Source: Branchiostoma floridae
Lineage: Eukaryota > Chordata > Leptocardii > Amphioxiformes > Branchiostomatidae
Assembly (NCBI RefSeq): GCF_000003815.2
Contig: NC_049984.1
Location: forward strand, 7,487,205 to 7,551,204
Direction: 5' to 3'
Length of the DNA: 64,000 nucleotides
Under the pieces are notes generated by a model. The model did not search any database, was not told the DNA's origin, and saw nothing but the letters and a program-made list of their open reading frames with translations. The position numbers and the translations under genes were made by a program. Positions 11,495-22,866 of this stretch are shown piece after piece; the stretch's first letter is position 1, and each line of letters opens with the position of its first letter.

Positions 11495-12078
11495 GCAGGA
11501 CCTCTACTGTTTGTCCTGTTGGTAACAGCTGTCATCGCTGATAGTGGGACTCTATCCCTGGCTGTAGCAAGGCTCATGCCCCCTCCCTCCATCCCTCCTG
11601 ACTGCTGGTACGACTTATATTAGTGGTGTTTTACAGAAGATTTTTGGTAGGATGTTACACTATCCAAGGAGGACCATGTAAGTTTTTTTTGCAGGACCTC
11701 TACTGTTTGTCCTGTTGGTAACAGCTGTCATCGCTGATAGTGGGACTCTATCCCTGGCTGTAGCAAGGCTCATGCCCCCTCCCTCCATCCCTCCTGACTG
11801 CTGGTACGACTTATATTAGTGGTGTTTTACAGAAGATTTTTGGTAGGATGTTACACTATCCAAGGAGGACCATGTAAGTTTTTTTTGCAGGACCTCTACT
11901 GTTTGTCCTGTTGGTAACAGCTGTCATCACTGATAGTGGGACTCTATCCCTGTAGCAAGGCTGATGCTCCCCTCCCGCCTTCCCTCCTAACTACTGGTAC
12001 ATGTACATGAACCACTGGTGCTTTACAGAAGATATTCAGTAGGATGTTACATGAAATAAGATTAGGACCATATAAGTT
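11495..12078. repeat. 196-bp tandem repeat, three units
   Basis: GCAGGACCTCTACTGTTTGT starts at 11495, 11691 and 11887, exactly 196 bp apart each time. By eye units 1 and 2 match throughout; unit 3 has diverged (substitutions and small indels in its second half). The unit junction reads ACCATGTAAGT, a T-run, then GCAG, which resembles a donor followed directly by an acceptor, but the unit has stops in all + strand frames. Confidence 0.9.
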
Positions 12079-12185
12079 TGTTTAATCCAGGGCTCTTTGA
12101 AAGAATTCCTTTTGGATGGGAATGTAAAGCCTGTGGCCCTTTGTAAATGTAAGAGGGAGTGAATGCCATGGTGCCAAACATAAAA

Positions 12186-12310
12186 AAACCCAACACACTT
12201 ATTGAGAAGAGTAGCGGTGATGAAGTATCATATGCATGGCTAAAATAAGGAAACACTTGAAGCAGTGGCAAAGCCCCATGCTTCGTCCTTAGTTTGAGCA
12301 ATTACGATAT
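12186..12310. repeat. Dispersed repeat fragment, copy A
   Basis: AACCCAACACACTTATTGAG... followed by AGTAGCGGTGAT matches AACCCAACACGCTTATCGAG... followed by AGCAGGGGTGAC at 21079. Both copies later contain GCATGGCTAAAAT/GCTTGGCCAAAT and ACTAGT-like ends. No terminal repeats or coding capacity seen; the family is not identified. Confidence 0.45.
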
Positions 12311-13001
12311 ATACTAGTATAGAAACGTCCAACAAATAAACAACTTGGTCTGAGGCAATGTCTGCTTTACCTTAACCTTACTTCGTCTTTCTCAGAAATC
12401 CTTGGTCATACCATAGACATAGGATACCATAGGGTTATTGAACCTGGTGTACATACATTTGTATAGCCAAAAGTAGATTCACAACATTTCACCAAATAAG
12501 TGTCCTACTCTAAGGATGAAGCATAACTGAAAGAGAACATGGGTTTCAATTCCCAGAAATACTGTGCAGGGCCAATTTTGATAGAATGAGTTTTCTTGGC
12601 CATGGGGAGGGAGGGCACTTCAGTTTTGCTGCAAAACAAGTCACACTATATCTCAATCAAAGTTACAAACATTCCAGGGGACTTTAGGCACTTTTGTTGG
12701 GATTTGCTACTTACACCCACTGCCTGACACCCTGACCCCACGGTGGAACTTATGGCAATTAGGAAGAATTAAAGAGAGGTGATGAGACATGTGAGAATGT
12801 GAGAAGGCATTCGCCAACATACAATGTTTCAACTGTTTCCTGCTTGGCAAAACTTGCAAATACTTTGCAGTTTTCTGTTCCCCCTGATTGATGCCTTGTT
12901 TTTGAAATGTTGCTAGATTATAGTCATACCCAAAAGGGACGATCAAGTGGTGGGAGCCACAAAAGGAGCACCTTGTTTAACTAACGATTGAAGTTGATTA
13001 T
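12311..13001. other. Intron stretch, nothing recognised
   Basis: Plain intronic sequence up to the TTAA that borders the piggyBac-type element. Confidence 0.35.
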
Positions 13002-13005
13002 TTAA

Positions 13006-13947
13006 CCCTCATCCGACCGTTACATTTTTACGACGAATCTGACCGTATGGGGTCATTTTTGACCCCATTTTGTTTTGCTAATAGCCATATTTTTTGCTGG
13101 CTTATTTTGACATTTCTATGTATTTACTGTTTCACTAATCTATGAAAAATATTTTGACAAGTTTTGGCGTCAGTAGTTATTACTCATTAGCATAATTTAT
13201 GCAGAAAATGAGGAGAAACCACATTTGCTCTGAAAATCTACCATACTCAACTTCCTTAAACAATGCTTTGTTTTATCAATTTCTAAACAATAATTGTGAT
13301 GATGCAATAATACTGATAGCATAATAATGTTATTTAACAAGAAAAAATACAATATTTGTGAAAAGTAAAAAATTTACTACTTAATTATGTACCATATTCC
13401 GCCATCTAAACACATACATACAATAACTCTTGTCTATTGTCCCTCAAAGATCTTTCTTGTAGGTTCCTTCTGCACATTCTGTCTATATATTGTTTTTTGA
13501 CTAATTAGAAACATTTTCACTTTCATTAGCATAGGTAATTAGTGCGTATTATCATAATTTATGCAGAATGTCGAATAACTGTGTTTTACACTAAAATACT
13601 AAATTTCTTTCAAAATATTCGGTGTTTACTCATCTAAGCAACTATAACTTGTTGCTGTAATAGCAATGATGAGGAATGCCTGTTATCTTATTGAAATGTC
13701 TTGATATTTATGTAATTAATGATTTATAATTGGCTGGGGTCATTTTTGACCCCACCGAACAAGACACAAACTTTCAAGTATAGCTTATACAATAATGGGC
13801 AAAACTCGGTGAAAAATTGGTAGATGTTGTAAGACATGTATACGAACAAATTCATGGAAGGAATTTTTTCTTTGATAAAAAATGTTGCTATGGCAGATAC
13901 AAATATACGCCTGGGGTCAAAAATGACCCCATACGGTCGGATGAGGG
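13006..13947. mobile_element. piggyBac-type non-autonomous element, copy 1
   Basis: The element starts CCCTCATCCGACCG and ends CGGTCGGATGAGGG, with TTAA on both sides (13002-13005 and 13948-13951), the signature of piggyBac insertion. The palindrome TGGGGTCATTTTTGACCCCA or its complement form occurs three times: 13048-13067 near the left end, 13735-13754 inside, and 13912-13931 near the right end. The left end has an extra block of about 25 bp (ending ATCTGACCG) between the terminal 14-mer and the first palindrome, so the ends are asymmetric. At 942 bp it has no transposase, so it would need an enzyme supplied from elsewhere. A second, inverted copy is at 34872-35812. Confidence 0.85.
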
Positions 13948-14194
13948 TTAAGTCTACTAATGAAGTTAAATTTAGTCACTTCTGTGATAGTCTGAAGGAT
14001 GTTTGTTTGGAAAGTTGGCAGAGGAAGAAAGGAAAGGAAGAGCTGGTATACTGAGGGAACTACACCAGATGTGCAGACAGTTTTACAATTGGGCCTCTTA
14101 ATGCTGTTGTGTTTGCTGTGTACCCAACTACTTTGTTATACAAACTGTTCTCTTTTGTGCCCATTAAATACAAAATTAACTCATAACTTGGTAT

Positions 14195-14398
14195 CAGGGA
14201 TGTCTTCAACTCAAATTTTTTTTTCATTTTTGGAACCCATATGTGAGTTTTCCTTCTGTCATTTTAAGCTCATTGATCACAGACATACATTTTCATTGAT
14301 TTAATGTCTTGAAGTTCAGATTGTTTTTATGGACTGAGTGAACATTTTTCTTCTGTCCCAACAAGCAAATTTCTGTCCGGGGCCTATAGACAGCCCTG
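14195..14398. mobile_element. hAT-type MITE, copy 2
   Basis: It starts CAGGGATGTCTTCAACTCAA and ends CCTATAGACAGCCCTG. Near the right end it has TTCTGTCCCAACAAGCAAAT, shared with the copy at 6746. The eight bases either side are CTTGGTAT and TTTGATAC, five of eight identical and all three differences transitions, consistent with an aged 8-bp hAT target duplication. No coding capacity. Confidence 0.65.
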
Positions 14399-16202
14399 TT
14401 TGATACTGCTTGTTACCAAGCACATTATATAGATCTTACACAGTATATAACATCCTTGTTGTTACATAGTGTACTAGATAGGTCTCACTCAGTTCATCCT
14501 GTGCCCTACTTCCAGCCCCCATGCTTTAGCCCATGCTGACAGGCAAGTGTTAAACTGTGGGAGGAGCATGCAAGATTAGCTATTTACACAAGATTACATG
14601 CTTGGTGAACAGGCAGACCCCTGTGGGGATAATGGTGGATTACTGCCACTCCAACACCAAACATAAACTCTCACTTCAGGAGCAGTTGATTCCTACTACA
14701 GCCCCATCAAAAATACATAAAAGTCATGTCAAGATAAACAGATTGGGGTTTAGCATGCAGATGTTAATCATGTGGGGAGGAAGTGGTTGCCAAAAGTGTG
14801 TCGTTAGCGGAGATTTGGCATGTGTTTTTACAGTGTGTGCTTGGAGGGGGTGAAACAAGTTAACAACCTCACCATTGTACTCTTCCTAGTCCTGGAATGC
14901 TAGGTGAATTTCACATGTAAACAAGAATTAGTAACTACGAAATAATGAAGTGCTGATTTCCACAAATGGTCATTGTTTGTTTGTGTTCATTTCAGATCTT
15001 AAAAGTAGGCTATTTCTTTCAATGTTTCCCATTATTTGATTTTGTCCATTTCCATGCTTCTCTTTCTCTGCTTTTTCTAGAAATATTCTCTGCTTTTTCT
15101 AGAAATAACACTGATAAAGCGAACAGTTTGTAAAGCAGCATGGCCTTATTTAAACAGTTAGGGTAGTACTGTGTTTATGAGTCGATAAAATACTATACCC
15201 ATTAACACTAATACTAAACCTCTGCAAACTTCCCCTTTTCGTGTGCCCACATGGTACGTCCCGCCGGCTGTGGGTATGTGTCAGCTGTGTTTACCCATGG
15301 TGCTCCAATGCTATTTACCAACATGCAAATGTACACAGTTATTGTAAAGCCTTGCTGTTCCTTTATCTCCCAACCACAGGCTCTTGGGTTTGACATGTGT
15401 AAAACCCTAATGTGCTATACTTGTGCGTTACCCATTCATTAATTTAACCAGAATCAGGGACCTATAAGAAGACCCTTTCACCTCTTTTACAGGTTAGGCA
15501 TTACTTTTCTCATTGTGTCCATCCATACCACTTATTGTGCTTTATCTTTGGACCCATTTTTCTGTACTTAAGCTTTGGTTGTCAGGTGTAAGCAGAGCTG
15601 TCTCTTTTTCCATGCTTCTCTTTCTCTCCTTTTTCCCCTTTAAGCTGATGATGGTCCCAGAGCATGACTGTTATCTCATGAATGCAGACAGCACTGTGCG
15701 CTTTAAACTTTGAAAAGCGAAACTTCCATCTTTAATCAAATTTCCAGCATAATCCTTGGTACATGCGTCATGGTATTTCTCATAGGGATAAGGGAAAAAC
15801 TCTGTAATGTATTTATGGTACCAATCTATTTTCCCCGACTTTATTCCAAGCTATCACTATCTGTTTTACATGTACATATATTCCCTTACTTAACTCAACC
15901 GAACCCTCCTTAAGTAAAAACTCAATATGCTCATTACTCTGTAATTTAACTGAGTTACTTGTCGGTTCCTTTCAATCAGAGTTCTTCATTTTTTCTGCTC
16001 AGGAAAAACCCTCTCCTTTATTTGTTGTTAATCCACATAGATTTAGAGGATCGTACGAACGTCTTCTGCAGCATTACAAAAATCATCATCACACATGTCA
16101 AGCCCCGGGGGTGGCACCGGCACATGGGAGATATGCAGGCTGAGAAAGTTTCTGTCGGATTTCAGAGAAAAGTTTCTTGTGCAGAGTTCAAGCACTTGGG
16201 CT
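14399..16202. other. Intron stretch with a 22-bp direct repeat, otherwise nothing
   Basis: CTCTGCTTTTTCTAGAAATA occurs at 15066 and 15088, a perfect 22-bp-period duplication. A similar pyrimidine-rich stretch (CCATGCTTCTCTTTCTCT) precedes it near 15052 and recurs near 15610. No exon-like sequence seen. Confidence 0.4.
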
Positions 16203-16322
16203 GTATTTATTCCGCTGTTGTGGTCCCGCCAATGCATAAGCCTTTATCTCAAGAACGCAGACCAAGCATCAAGTCCATTCCTAATTTCATACCATGCAGT
16301 TTAGCCTGAGTAGGAAGTGTGC
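16203..16322. repeat. Diverged paired element A1
   Basis: This 120-bp block aligns with 16791-16910 in the same orientation. Shared blocks in order: GTATTTATTCCGC, TTGTGGT, TTTATCTC, CGCAG, AAGCATCAAGTC, AATTTCATAC, GTTTA and GTAGGAAGT. The blocks are separated by stretches of nearly equal length but different sequence. This patchy conservation is what retained regulatory duplicates look like, though an old dispersed repeat would also fit. TTGTGGT contains TGTGGT, the RUNX core site. Confidence 0.6.
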
Positions 16323-16790
16323 AAGGGTTGATAGACACTTTATCTGGCTTTCTCTGTCTTCCCTGTATCTGTCCTATTACCCCTCCTTTCTTCTCTGATT
16401 AAGCACAACAGCTATAGATTTTCCTCCTTTTCATTGGAAAGCAGTGACAAAATATCAAACAGGCACTGCCTTCCTGTTTTACTGGAATTTAAAAAGGTAA
16501 TGAGAAAAGTTTTGCCGCGACCTCGAGTGTCGAGTATTGGGTATGAAAGGGTGCTGTCACAAGATTATAATGAGCTTATGGCGTTTACTTAGCATGACAA
16601 TTTGCTGGATCTGCAGTTGACATTGTGAACTTTTATCTGTCAGTCGAAGCTGTCGGTGTCTCCATCCCCTTTCCTTGTCCGTTCTCACATCCATCAGATG
16701 TCATTTACTTAACCACACAGCAATCTATCGCTTGGCTGGTCTCATAGAACTGCTTAAAAGTTTGGAGTCGCCAAGCTCAAATCAAACACA

Positions 16791-16910
16791 GTATTTATTC
16801 CGCACTTGTGGTTCGGCGACGCATTACCCTTTATCTCGAGCCCGCAGCCCAAGCATCAAGTCACCACTCAATTTCATACTACAGGGTTTAACTGTAGTAG
16901 GAAGTATGGC
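16791..16910. repeat. Diverged paired element A2
   Basis: Partner of 16203-16322, 588 bp downstream. The alignment stays in register over about 120 bp and stops on both sides, so the duplicated segment is short. The surrounding 16500-17050 is CpG-richer than the neighbouring intron. Function unknown. Confidence 0.6.
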
Positions 16911-19900
16911 GCTGAAGATAGACGCGTGAGTTATGCCTGCGGTGCCCGTACATGGCATGTGTAAAATGTGAGAAGTGCGCGTTAAGTGTCTTAACGGTAG
17001 TCCAAGAATGATCCCAAATGCGAAGTTCATCAGTCTCCTTCCCCTCGCTTTTGTCCGATGTTGTTGGCTCTTTCGCGAGCCCTTCTTTTGCAATAGTTTC
17101 TCTGTGACAAATGCCTGCTCGAAGATGTAGGTCTGACTTTGATGAGGCATTTTGTCAAAACTTGTTATCTCCAAACTTGGGCAGGTGAAGCATAAAATCA
17201 GATTGATCCGTATAGCAAATTCACCTTTTCTCTTCAGTCCCATCTCTCTGAATTATTGGTGTACAGAAGCTTTTAAAGTTTTGTTGTTTGTCTGTCTATA
17301 CTTTCTGCAGTGTCAGTAGGCAAACATATAATAACTGCCAATCTGACAGAATTTTGGAGATTGATCCCATAAATTCCTTTTTGTTCATAGAATCTGCAAC
17401 TTTTCATGGTTCTCTAGCAGTCAGTGATTACAGTCTAATCTAAGCTTGTTTATCTTTGTTTCATATTGGAGAATGAATCAAAAGTCATATCTAGTCATAA
17501 GTGATATTTTCAGTTGCTTGAATTTGAATTCATTAACTTTCCTATATCTTTACATTCGTGGACGTCTGTTGAATGGAGATGACCCAATAAGCTTGTCCAG
17601 TTGAACTATGGACTCTGGTTTCTCGATTGCTTGTCGTCGGAAAGCTTAAAAGTTGGTTGAAACTGTTTGGCCTTATCCCTGCCCCACTCCACAAGCTGTT
17701 GTATCTATGCCCACTACTGTTCCATCTGTGCCTACAGATAACAATAATCTTGTTGCAGCCTGTAGGAAATTGTGCAGAACCACGCCTGCAACGTGACTGA
17801 CAGACGTACTCTACGTGTGTTTGCGGCGCTAGCTGTGCACCTGTGTTTGTCCCCTTGCTGTCCACATTGACACAGGTGCCCGTGGTGCCACTCTCAAGGG
17901 TGAGGGCCCAATCATTAGGCTTTGATCTAACAATTGAACAGCACCCACACATCAGCCAGGAGTCTGTTTTATTGTCTATATCTGTCTTTTGGAAATGATG
18001 GCCACTTTTTTTGTCTCGCCGACTGCCCGTGAAAGATAAGCCAGAAAAGGGTGTGTGTGGTGTGAAGGAAAGGAAATTGTACCCTTTGATATGATATGAT
18101 AGATGCTCTTGTTAAAGATAATGATAGTGCTTTTAAACGAGATATTCTATAGGTTACTAAGATTGATTTGGAGCAGGAGCCATGTAAATGAATGTAAAAT
18201 AACTTGTTATAGACAGTGGTAAAATAAGTAGGGAACAAAGGAAATTTTAAGTTTCATTTAATTTTTAAGCATGCATAATACACTGATGTACATGTGTACA
18301 TGAATATCGTACAACATACTATCTTCTTTTTTTTTTTTAATTGAACTTCAGAAAAAATTGATGAAGAAAATCGTATCTTTCGCATGGTCCCCTTTTATGT
18401 TCTGTCATTGTTTTATGTTTCAGATAAAAGTATAGTATTGTCTTGTCCTTTTCCCCTTTACAACCCTTTCTGCAACTTTGGTTAGTGCCCTGTTTAGTAT
18501 TTCTTTCTCTACAAATAACCCAAAGCCCCTTTACTCCTGTTACTCATGGATCAGATGTATTAAGGAGAAAGGCCCACTGGAGCACTTGTACTAACTTGTT
18601 GCTAGCAAAGCTTGTTTAAACAGGTTTCCTGACCATACAGTAAGCAGGTAACAGAGACAGGTAATGCACCAGTAATAGGACTTTGATGTGGGCTGAAGTG
18701 TTGTCCCAGGAGCAAAGTGTAAAGGTTCAGAAAACAGCCTCCACAAAAACGACCGTGGTCTGTGTTGACTTTGTTGACGGGTGGTTGACTGAGCTGTCTG
18801 GCCACTGTACAGCTGAGTACAGGCCAGTTGGAGTGTAGTATACAAAAATGCATTTAAGAACTGGATTTTCCTATATCCTTTCATTGTATTCATCAAGTAC
18901 CAATTTGTTTCAAATAAAGAGAGCCTATTGAAGATTATTTTTATGTTTATCAAAGTTAACCTCAGTCTCTGATTCTGGACTAATAAAAGGACTAATTGCC
19001 ATAGATGGGTCCCTCCATATAGTTGCTGGTCTCTATTACACTTCGGATACTAGAATCTGTTTGTGATTCACTGTTATCCAAAACATGTATCTTACTAGTG
19101 TTTTTCCAGGAAGGGCTATATCAAATCTGCCGTTAACAGGCAGTAGAATGAGCTGGTAGATTGGCATGTACATGTTCTTGTTGTTGATATCCGACTGAGA
19201 CATCTTTGAACTTAGCAACTCCAACTTGAGTAGAGGGAAGACAAAATAAGCCCCTCCAGCGAGTTGTTTGGTTGTCCTTACTGAGTTGACCCAGACCTGT
19301 CATCAAGTGTACAGGAAACCCTCGAGGCGTTCTTAAGATGGTCAAAGTGGAAACAGGTGGGACAGGTGAGATTATAGATCTAAGGAGGGCCCTGAGAAAC
19401 ACTGTAGACCTCACAGGTAGTATACAGAGAGCTTAATCAATATATTTGGTGGTGACTCGCAATGCCATCTTTTGTTGTGATAATCATACAATAATCTGTA
19501 CTAAGTGCTTCTAATATTTTGGTATGTTTAAGAACCCAAGACTTACATATTGTGTTTTTTGTTTGTTCGTATTTCGTATTTGATAAACCGCCTTATGGTG
19601 TAACACCGAGTGTTGCACTGAAGAGTACAAGCATATCCGGACAGATTTAACTGATCCATGCACACTGGAAAGGACCCCTACTCTTTTCGATAAGTGTGAT
19701 GGGTTCTTTTGTTATAGTCACATGGGATTATAGTTGAAAGTATCATTGCTGGAACTTTAAAAAATGGAATGTTAAAAAAAACAGAAGTTGTAGATTGCTG
19801 CAAGTTTTGGACAATCTATCCATCAATAGAAGTCACCCCCACCACCCCCCAAGTTTCAGTGGTAAAGTAAGTTGGAGTTTTGAAAAGAGTACGGTGTTTC

Positions 19901-21067
19901 AGACCTTAAGGTTGCCTTTGAGCTGAAGATAAAATACCACATTACAGAAAATGTCCTGCTTTTTTTTACATTTTATATATTTCCTGGCAGAGTGAGATAC
20001 ATTTGTCCTGAGAACATGTGCCACAATGGACAAAAATCAAGCCTCCGAACGAATGAATAGATGGTTTAATCGTACATTCAGGAGATTGTGGCACGGAAAT
20101 GTGTCGATCCCAAAGGGAGATGCGGCAAACATAAAAACTGTCGCCACAAATCTTGCCCTTTTCTTCCCGCAAAGATGAAATTTTCCACAAGGACAGTCTC
20201 TGAAAAGACGCCGTGGCAAAGAGGGATGGGTGGTCTTACCAAGGTTTATCGAAGTGTCTCCAGCCTTTTTCCTACTTAATACATGATGAAGTGGCGGACT
20301 TACAGACAGCAATCTTGCCACGCACAATAGTCCGCCGTTACCCAGGGAAATTTGTTCACATCAAGGAGGTGGAACGTAAATTTGGTAGGTCTCCTGCCCT
20401 TCCTGACCCTGTGAGATAGCAGTGAGCTATTGGTCTTCAGAATATACTGTCACCTCGCAAAGAAAAGGATATATAAAAACGTGAAATATGGCAGCGAGGG
20501 AGGGAAAGAAGGGCCCTTCTGCCTTAACGTGAGTATTTATGGAGGGACAAGCTTGTGTGAAATGGGTGTCACTGCAGTGACTGAACAAATAATATCTCAC
20601 AACCTGTAGGAACTTGCCACGAGGTGCTGCTGCGAAATGGAGTTGTGCCATTCCGGGGGGTTTATGAAGTCCAACGAGGACAGAAGTACATCAAATTGAC
20701 ATGGGTCACCCGGGATGGGTGCCTCCCAGCGGCGTGTGCCTCTGTGCAGATGGAGAAGAAGGGTTTAGACACTAAGGAGCACAGCTGATGGGAAAGAAGA
20801 CAAACACCCAAAACTGGCTATGCTAGATAATGAACTTAATTTTGACGCTTAAAATGTTAACATGGACCTTTGTCTGAAGGAACCCACAAAAATGGAAAAA
20901 AACAATGGTCGCAAATCTGCAAAGCTACAACAGTTTTTGCTTACGGTAAAAGTGTTTTTTCTCCTACAATATTCAACACTAACAATGGTACAGTATGACT
21001 ACTGTAACAGTATTTCACATGTAGGGGCAAGTACAGAAATGTGCTTCATTTGTGATAGTTATTAATT
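16911..21067. other. Intron stretch, nothing recognised
   Basis: No terminal-repeat element or array noticed. A 67-codon frame without ATG at 20585-20788 reads sensibly (VLLRNGVVPFRGVYEV) but has no clear splice context. A short imperfect palindrome GTGTAACACCGAGTGTTGCAC lies near 19599. Confidence 0.3.
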
Positions 21068-21200
21068 TAAGTAAAAGAACCCAACACGCTTATCGAGAGA
21101 GAGCAGGGGTGACCTAGGCTAGTGTGCTTGGCCAAATTGCGAGCCCTAGCGAAGTTGCATTACACTACCACTAACTAGTGAAAAAACATCCGCCTTCACC
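21068..21200. repeat. Dispersed repeat fragment, copy B
   Basis: Matches the fragment at 12186-12310 (AACCCAACACGCTTATCGAG, then an AGCAGGGGTGAC block, a GTGCTTGGCCAAAT block and an ACTAGT end). Two diverged copies in one intron indicate a dispersed family; its class cannot be told from these pieces. Confidence 0.45.
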
Positions 21201-22099
21201 TCAGTAGAGGTTGACCACTTGCCTTATTAGGTAAAGATAAATGATAGCAGAAAAGTTATATCAGCTAAAAGATCTTTATCAAGTTTGAATTCACTAATTT
21301 TAGATGTTTAAAAAAAAGTTCAATAACTCATAGTTGCTGATTCCAGCATTCGCATGCCAGCCTGGTCTCCTGGCAGGCATGTTGGCCTGAAACATATCTT
21401 GCATTGCAATGGATTTTTTTTTTAAGTGTTATGTTGACAGAGACAGACTTTATCAGTAAAATATATTTGTAGGAAGATTCTTTGTGAAATTTTCACACGG
21501 CAGCTGAAAAGAGATGGTGTCTGCATGACATGTACGTGTCACGACCGGTCCCATGCCAGACAACATGGTCCGTGGCTTCCCTCACAAAGAGAAAAGACTT
21601 TGCATGAGAAAAAAGTGGACGCCGCTATGCCTAAGCACTTTGGGCTGCCTGCGCTGGGGTGATAGTGTCATGATTCAATAATCAATAGCAGGTGAGATAC
21701 TGTGAAAAATAGGTATCTTCTTTGTGACATTTACTCATTGAAAGGCAAACAGTGCTCAGGAAGACATCCCATCTCCCCGCGCATCTTGGATGCAAAGATA
21801 AATTCCTACGCCCCTTATTAATTTGCAGGAGAAATTGCGTGATATCTCCGCGCATTCATGGTTTTACCACAAAGTTTGGTGCTAATACTGAAAAATGATA
21901 GTTTGGCAGAGTTTGGGGAGTTTTCAACAAAGGTTAGAGCTTATCTTCAGCAAGCAGCAAACAGGGGCCATCAAACGGTTTTCCCCGATATGATTTTCCA
22001 GAAAACTTCTTTAAAAAGTAATCACAGAGTTTTGGAATGACTTCCTGGCTTTTGGGATGATGGAACATAAAGTATCGGCGAGACTGACAGGCCATTCCG
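21201..22099. other. Intron stretch, nothing recognised
   Basis: AT-rich, becoming more CpG-rich towards 22100. No exon or repeat recognised. Confidence 0.35.
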
Positions 22100-22826
22100 T
22101 AATCAGTGAGAAACATTCGGAGGCGAACCTAAGCGAACACGGAGCTCGGACACTTGCCTCTGTAGAGATAAGTTGCAGCTGGGAGAATTATACGCGGGTG
22201 AAAGAAAGGTACATGACTCGGGGGTGATAAACAACAGATGTACGCGGCTCGATTTTTCCCGCGGCCTTGCATATGCAAATGCCACGCCCATTTGTCAATG
22301 GCAGATGGGGATATCGCTAGCTCTGCACCTTCAGACTCTCGCTAAGACCTGTTAATTGCACGCGAGCAGAGCGCCTAATCTCGGTATCTCAGTGAAACAC
22401 ACGGCAGGGCGGAACATGACGTGGCATGGCCACCTGCGTAACAGGGTGGTGCGGCGAGAGATAACATTCACGCAGTGTGAGGCCGGAGATGACTCGGGAA
22501 TCTGTGCAGCTATGATACCTGTACTCGTGTACTTGAGCGACGATCTCCGTAGGACTGTCAGATTGCCGGAAAGGTAGAGCACCGGGCCGCCAGACTGGTT
22601 GAACCTCCTCTCTCTCTCTCTCAAGGCGTCCGAACTTGCGAGGCATGCTCCTTCGCCTCGACATTGCTCTGGTTGTCCTGACTGTTCGGGACACGGCTTG
22701 AGTTTAGGTCCAGTTGCTAGGCGATTCTCTGTCAGCGGAACTTGTAAAGCGATTGGAGGGCGGTCTGTGTTTCAAGCAGAGGTACAGGGAAACGCGCCGC
22801 GGGACACTGTGGTGCACGCTGCGACA
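22100..22826 (+). promoter_or_regulatory. CpG-rich block, candidate internal promoter
   Basis: From about 22100 to 22870 CpG dinucleotides become frequent and GC content rises sharply compared with the intron on both sides. The block includes CATATGCAAATGCC (an octamer-like ATGCAAAT) near 22269 and a short CT run at 22608-22622. It leads directly into a well-placed ATG at 22827 followed by a phase-1 donor. Together these fit an alternative promoter of the host gene, a common arrangement in RUNX1T1-family genes (family knowledge). A CpG-rich enhancer is the main alternative. Confidence 0.35.
22608..22622. repeat. Short CT microsatellite
   Basis: A run of about seven CT dinucleotides inside the CpG-rich block. 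Confidence 0.8.
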
Positions 22827-22866
22827 ATGAGCTCCTGGAAACTGTACAACAGGAGAGCGCTGAGGG
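22827..22866 (+). CDS. Candidate alternative first exon of the RUNX1T1-like gene
   Basis: ATG at 22827 has A at -3 (GACAATGA) and reads MSSWKLYNRRALR plus one base, then GTAACG as donor. This ends in phase 1 and would join in frame to the exon at 60063 (G+GC = Gly). The same frame is open upstream to an ATG at 22599, so a longer start is possible. Against it: the donor is weak at position +5 (C instead of G), the peptide is very short, and I cannot match it to a known isoform. Lies at the end of the CpG-rich block. Confidence 0.22.

Noticed and set aside
11685-11700. Donor-like GTAAGT and acceptor-like TTTTTTTTGCAG at the junction of the 196-bp units
   Set aside because: The putative intron would be only about a dozen bases long and the unit has stops in all + strand frames.
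20585-20788. 67-codon frame without ATG (VLLRNGVVPFRGVYEV) ending in TGA
   Set aside because: Reads plausibly, but the length is within chance for so many frames, the acceptor-like TAG lacks a pyrimidine tract, and no family is recognised.
22599-22826. Upstream extension of the candidate alternative first exon to an earlier ATG
   Set aside because: Lies in CpG-rich DNA where long open frames are common; the later ATG at 22827 has better context. Kept only as an alternative.
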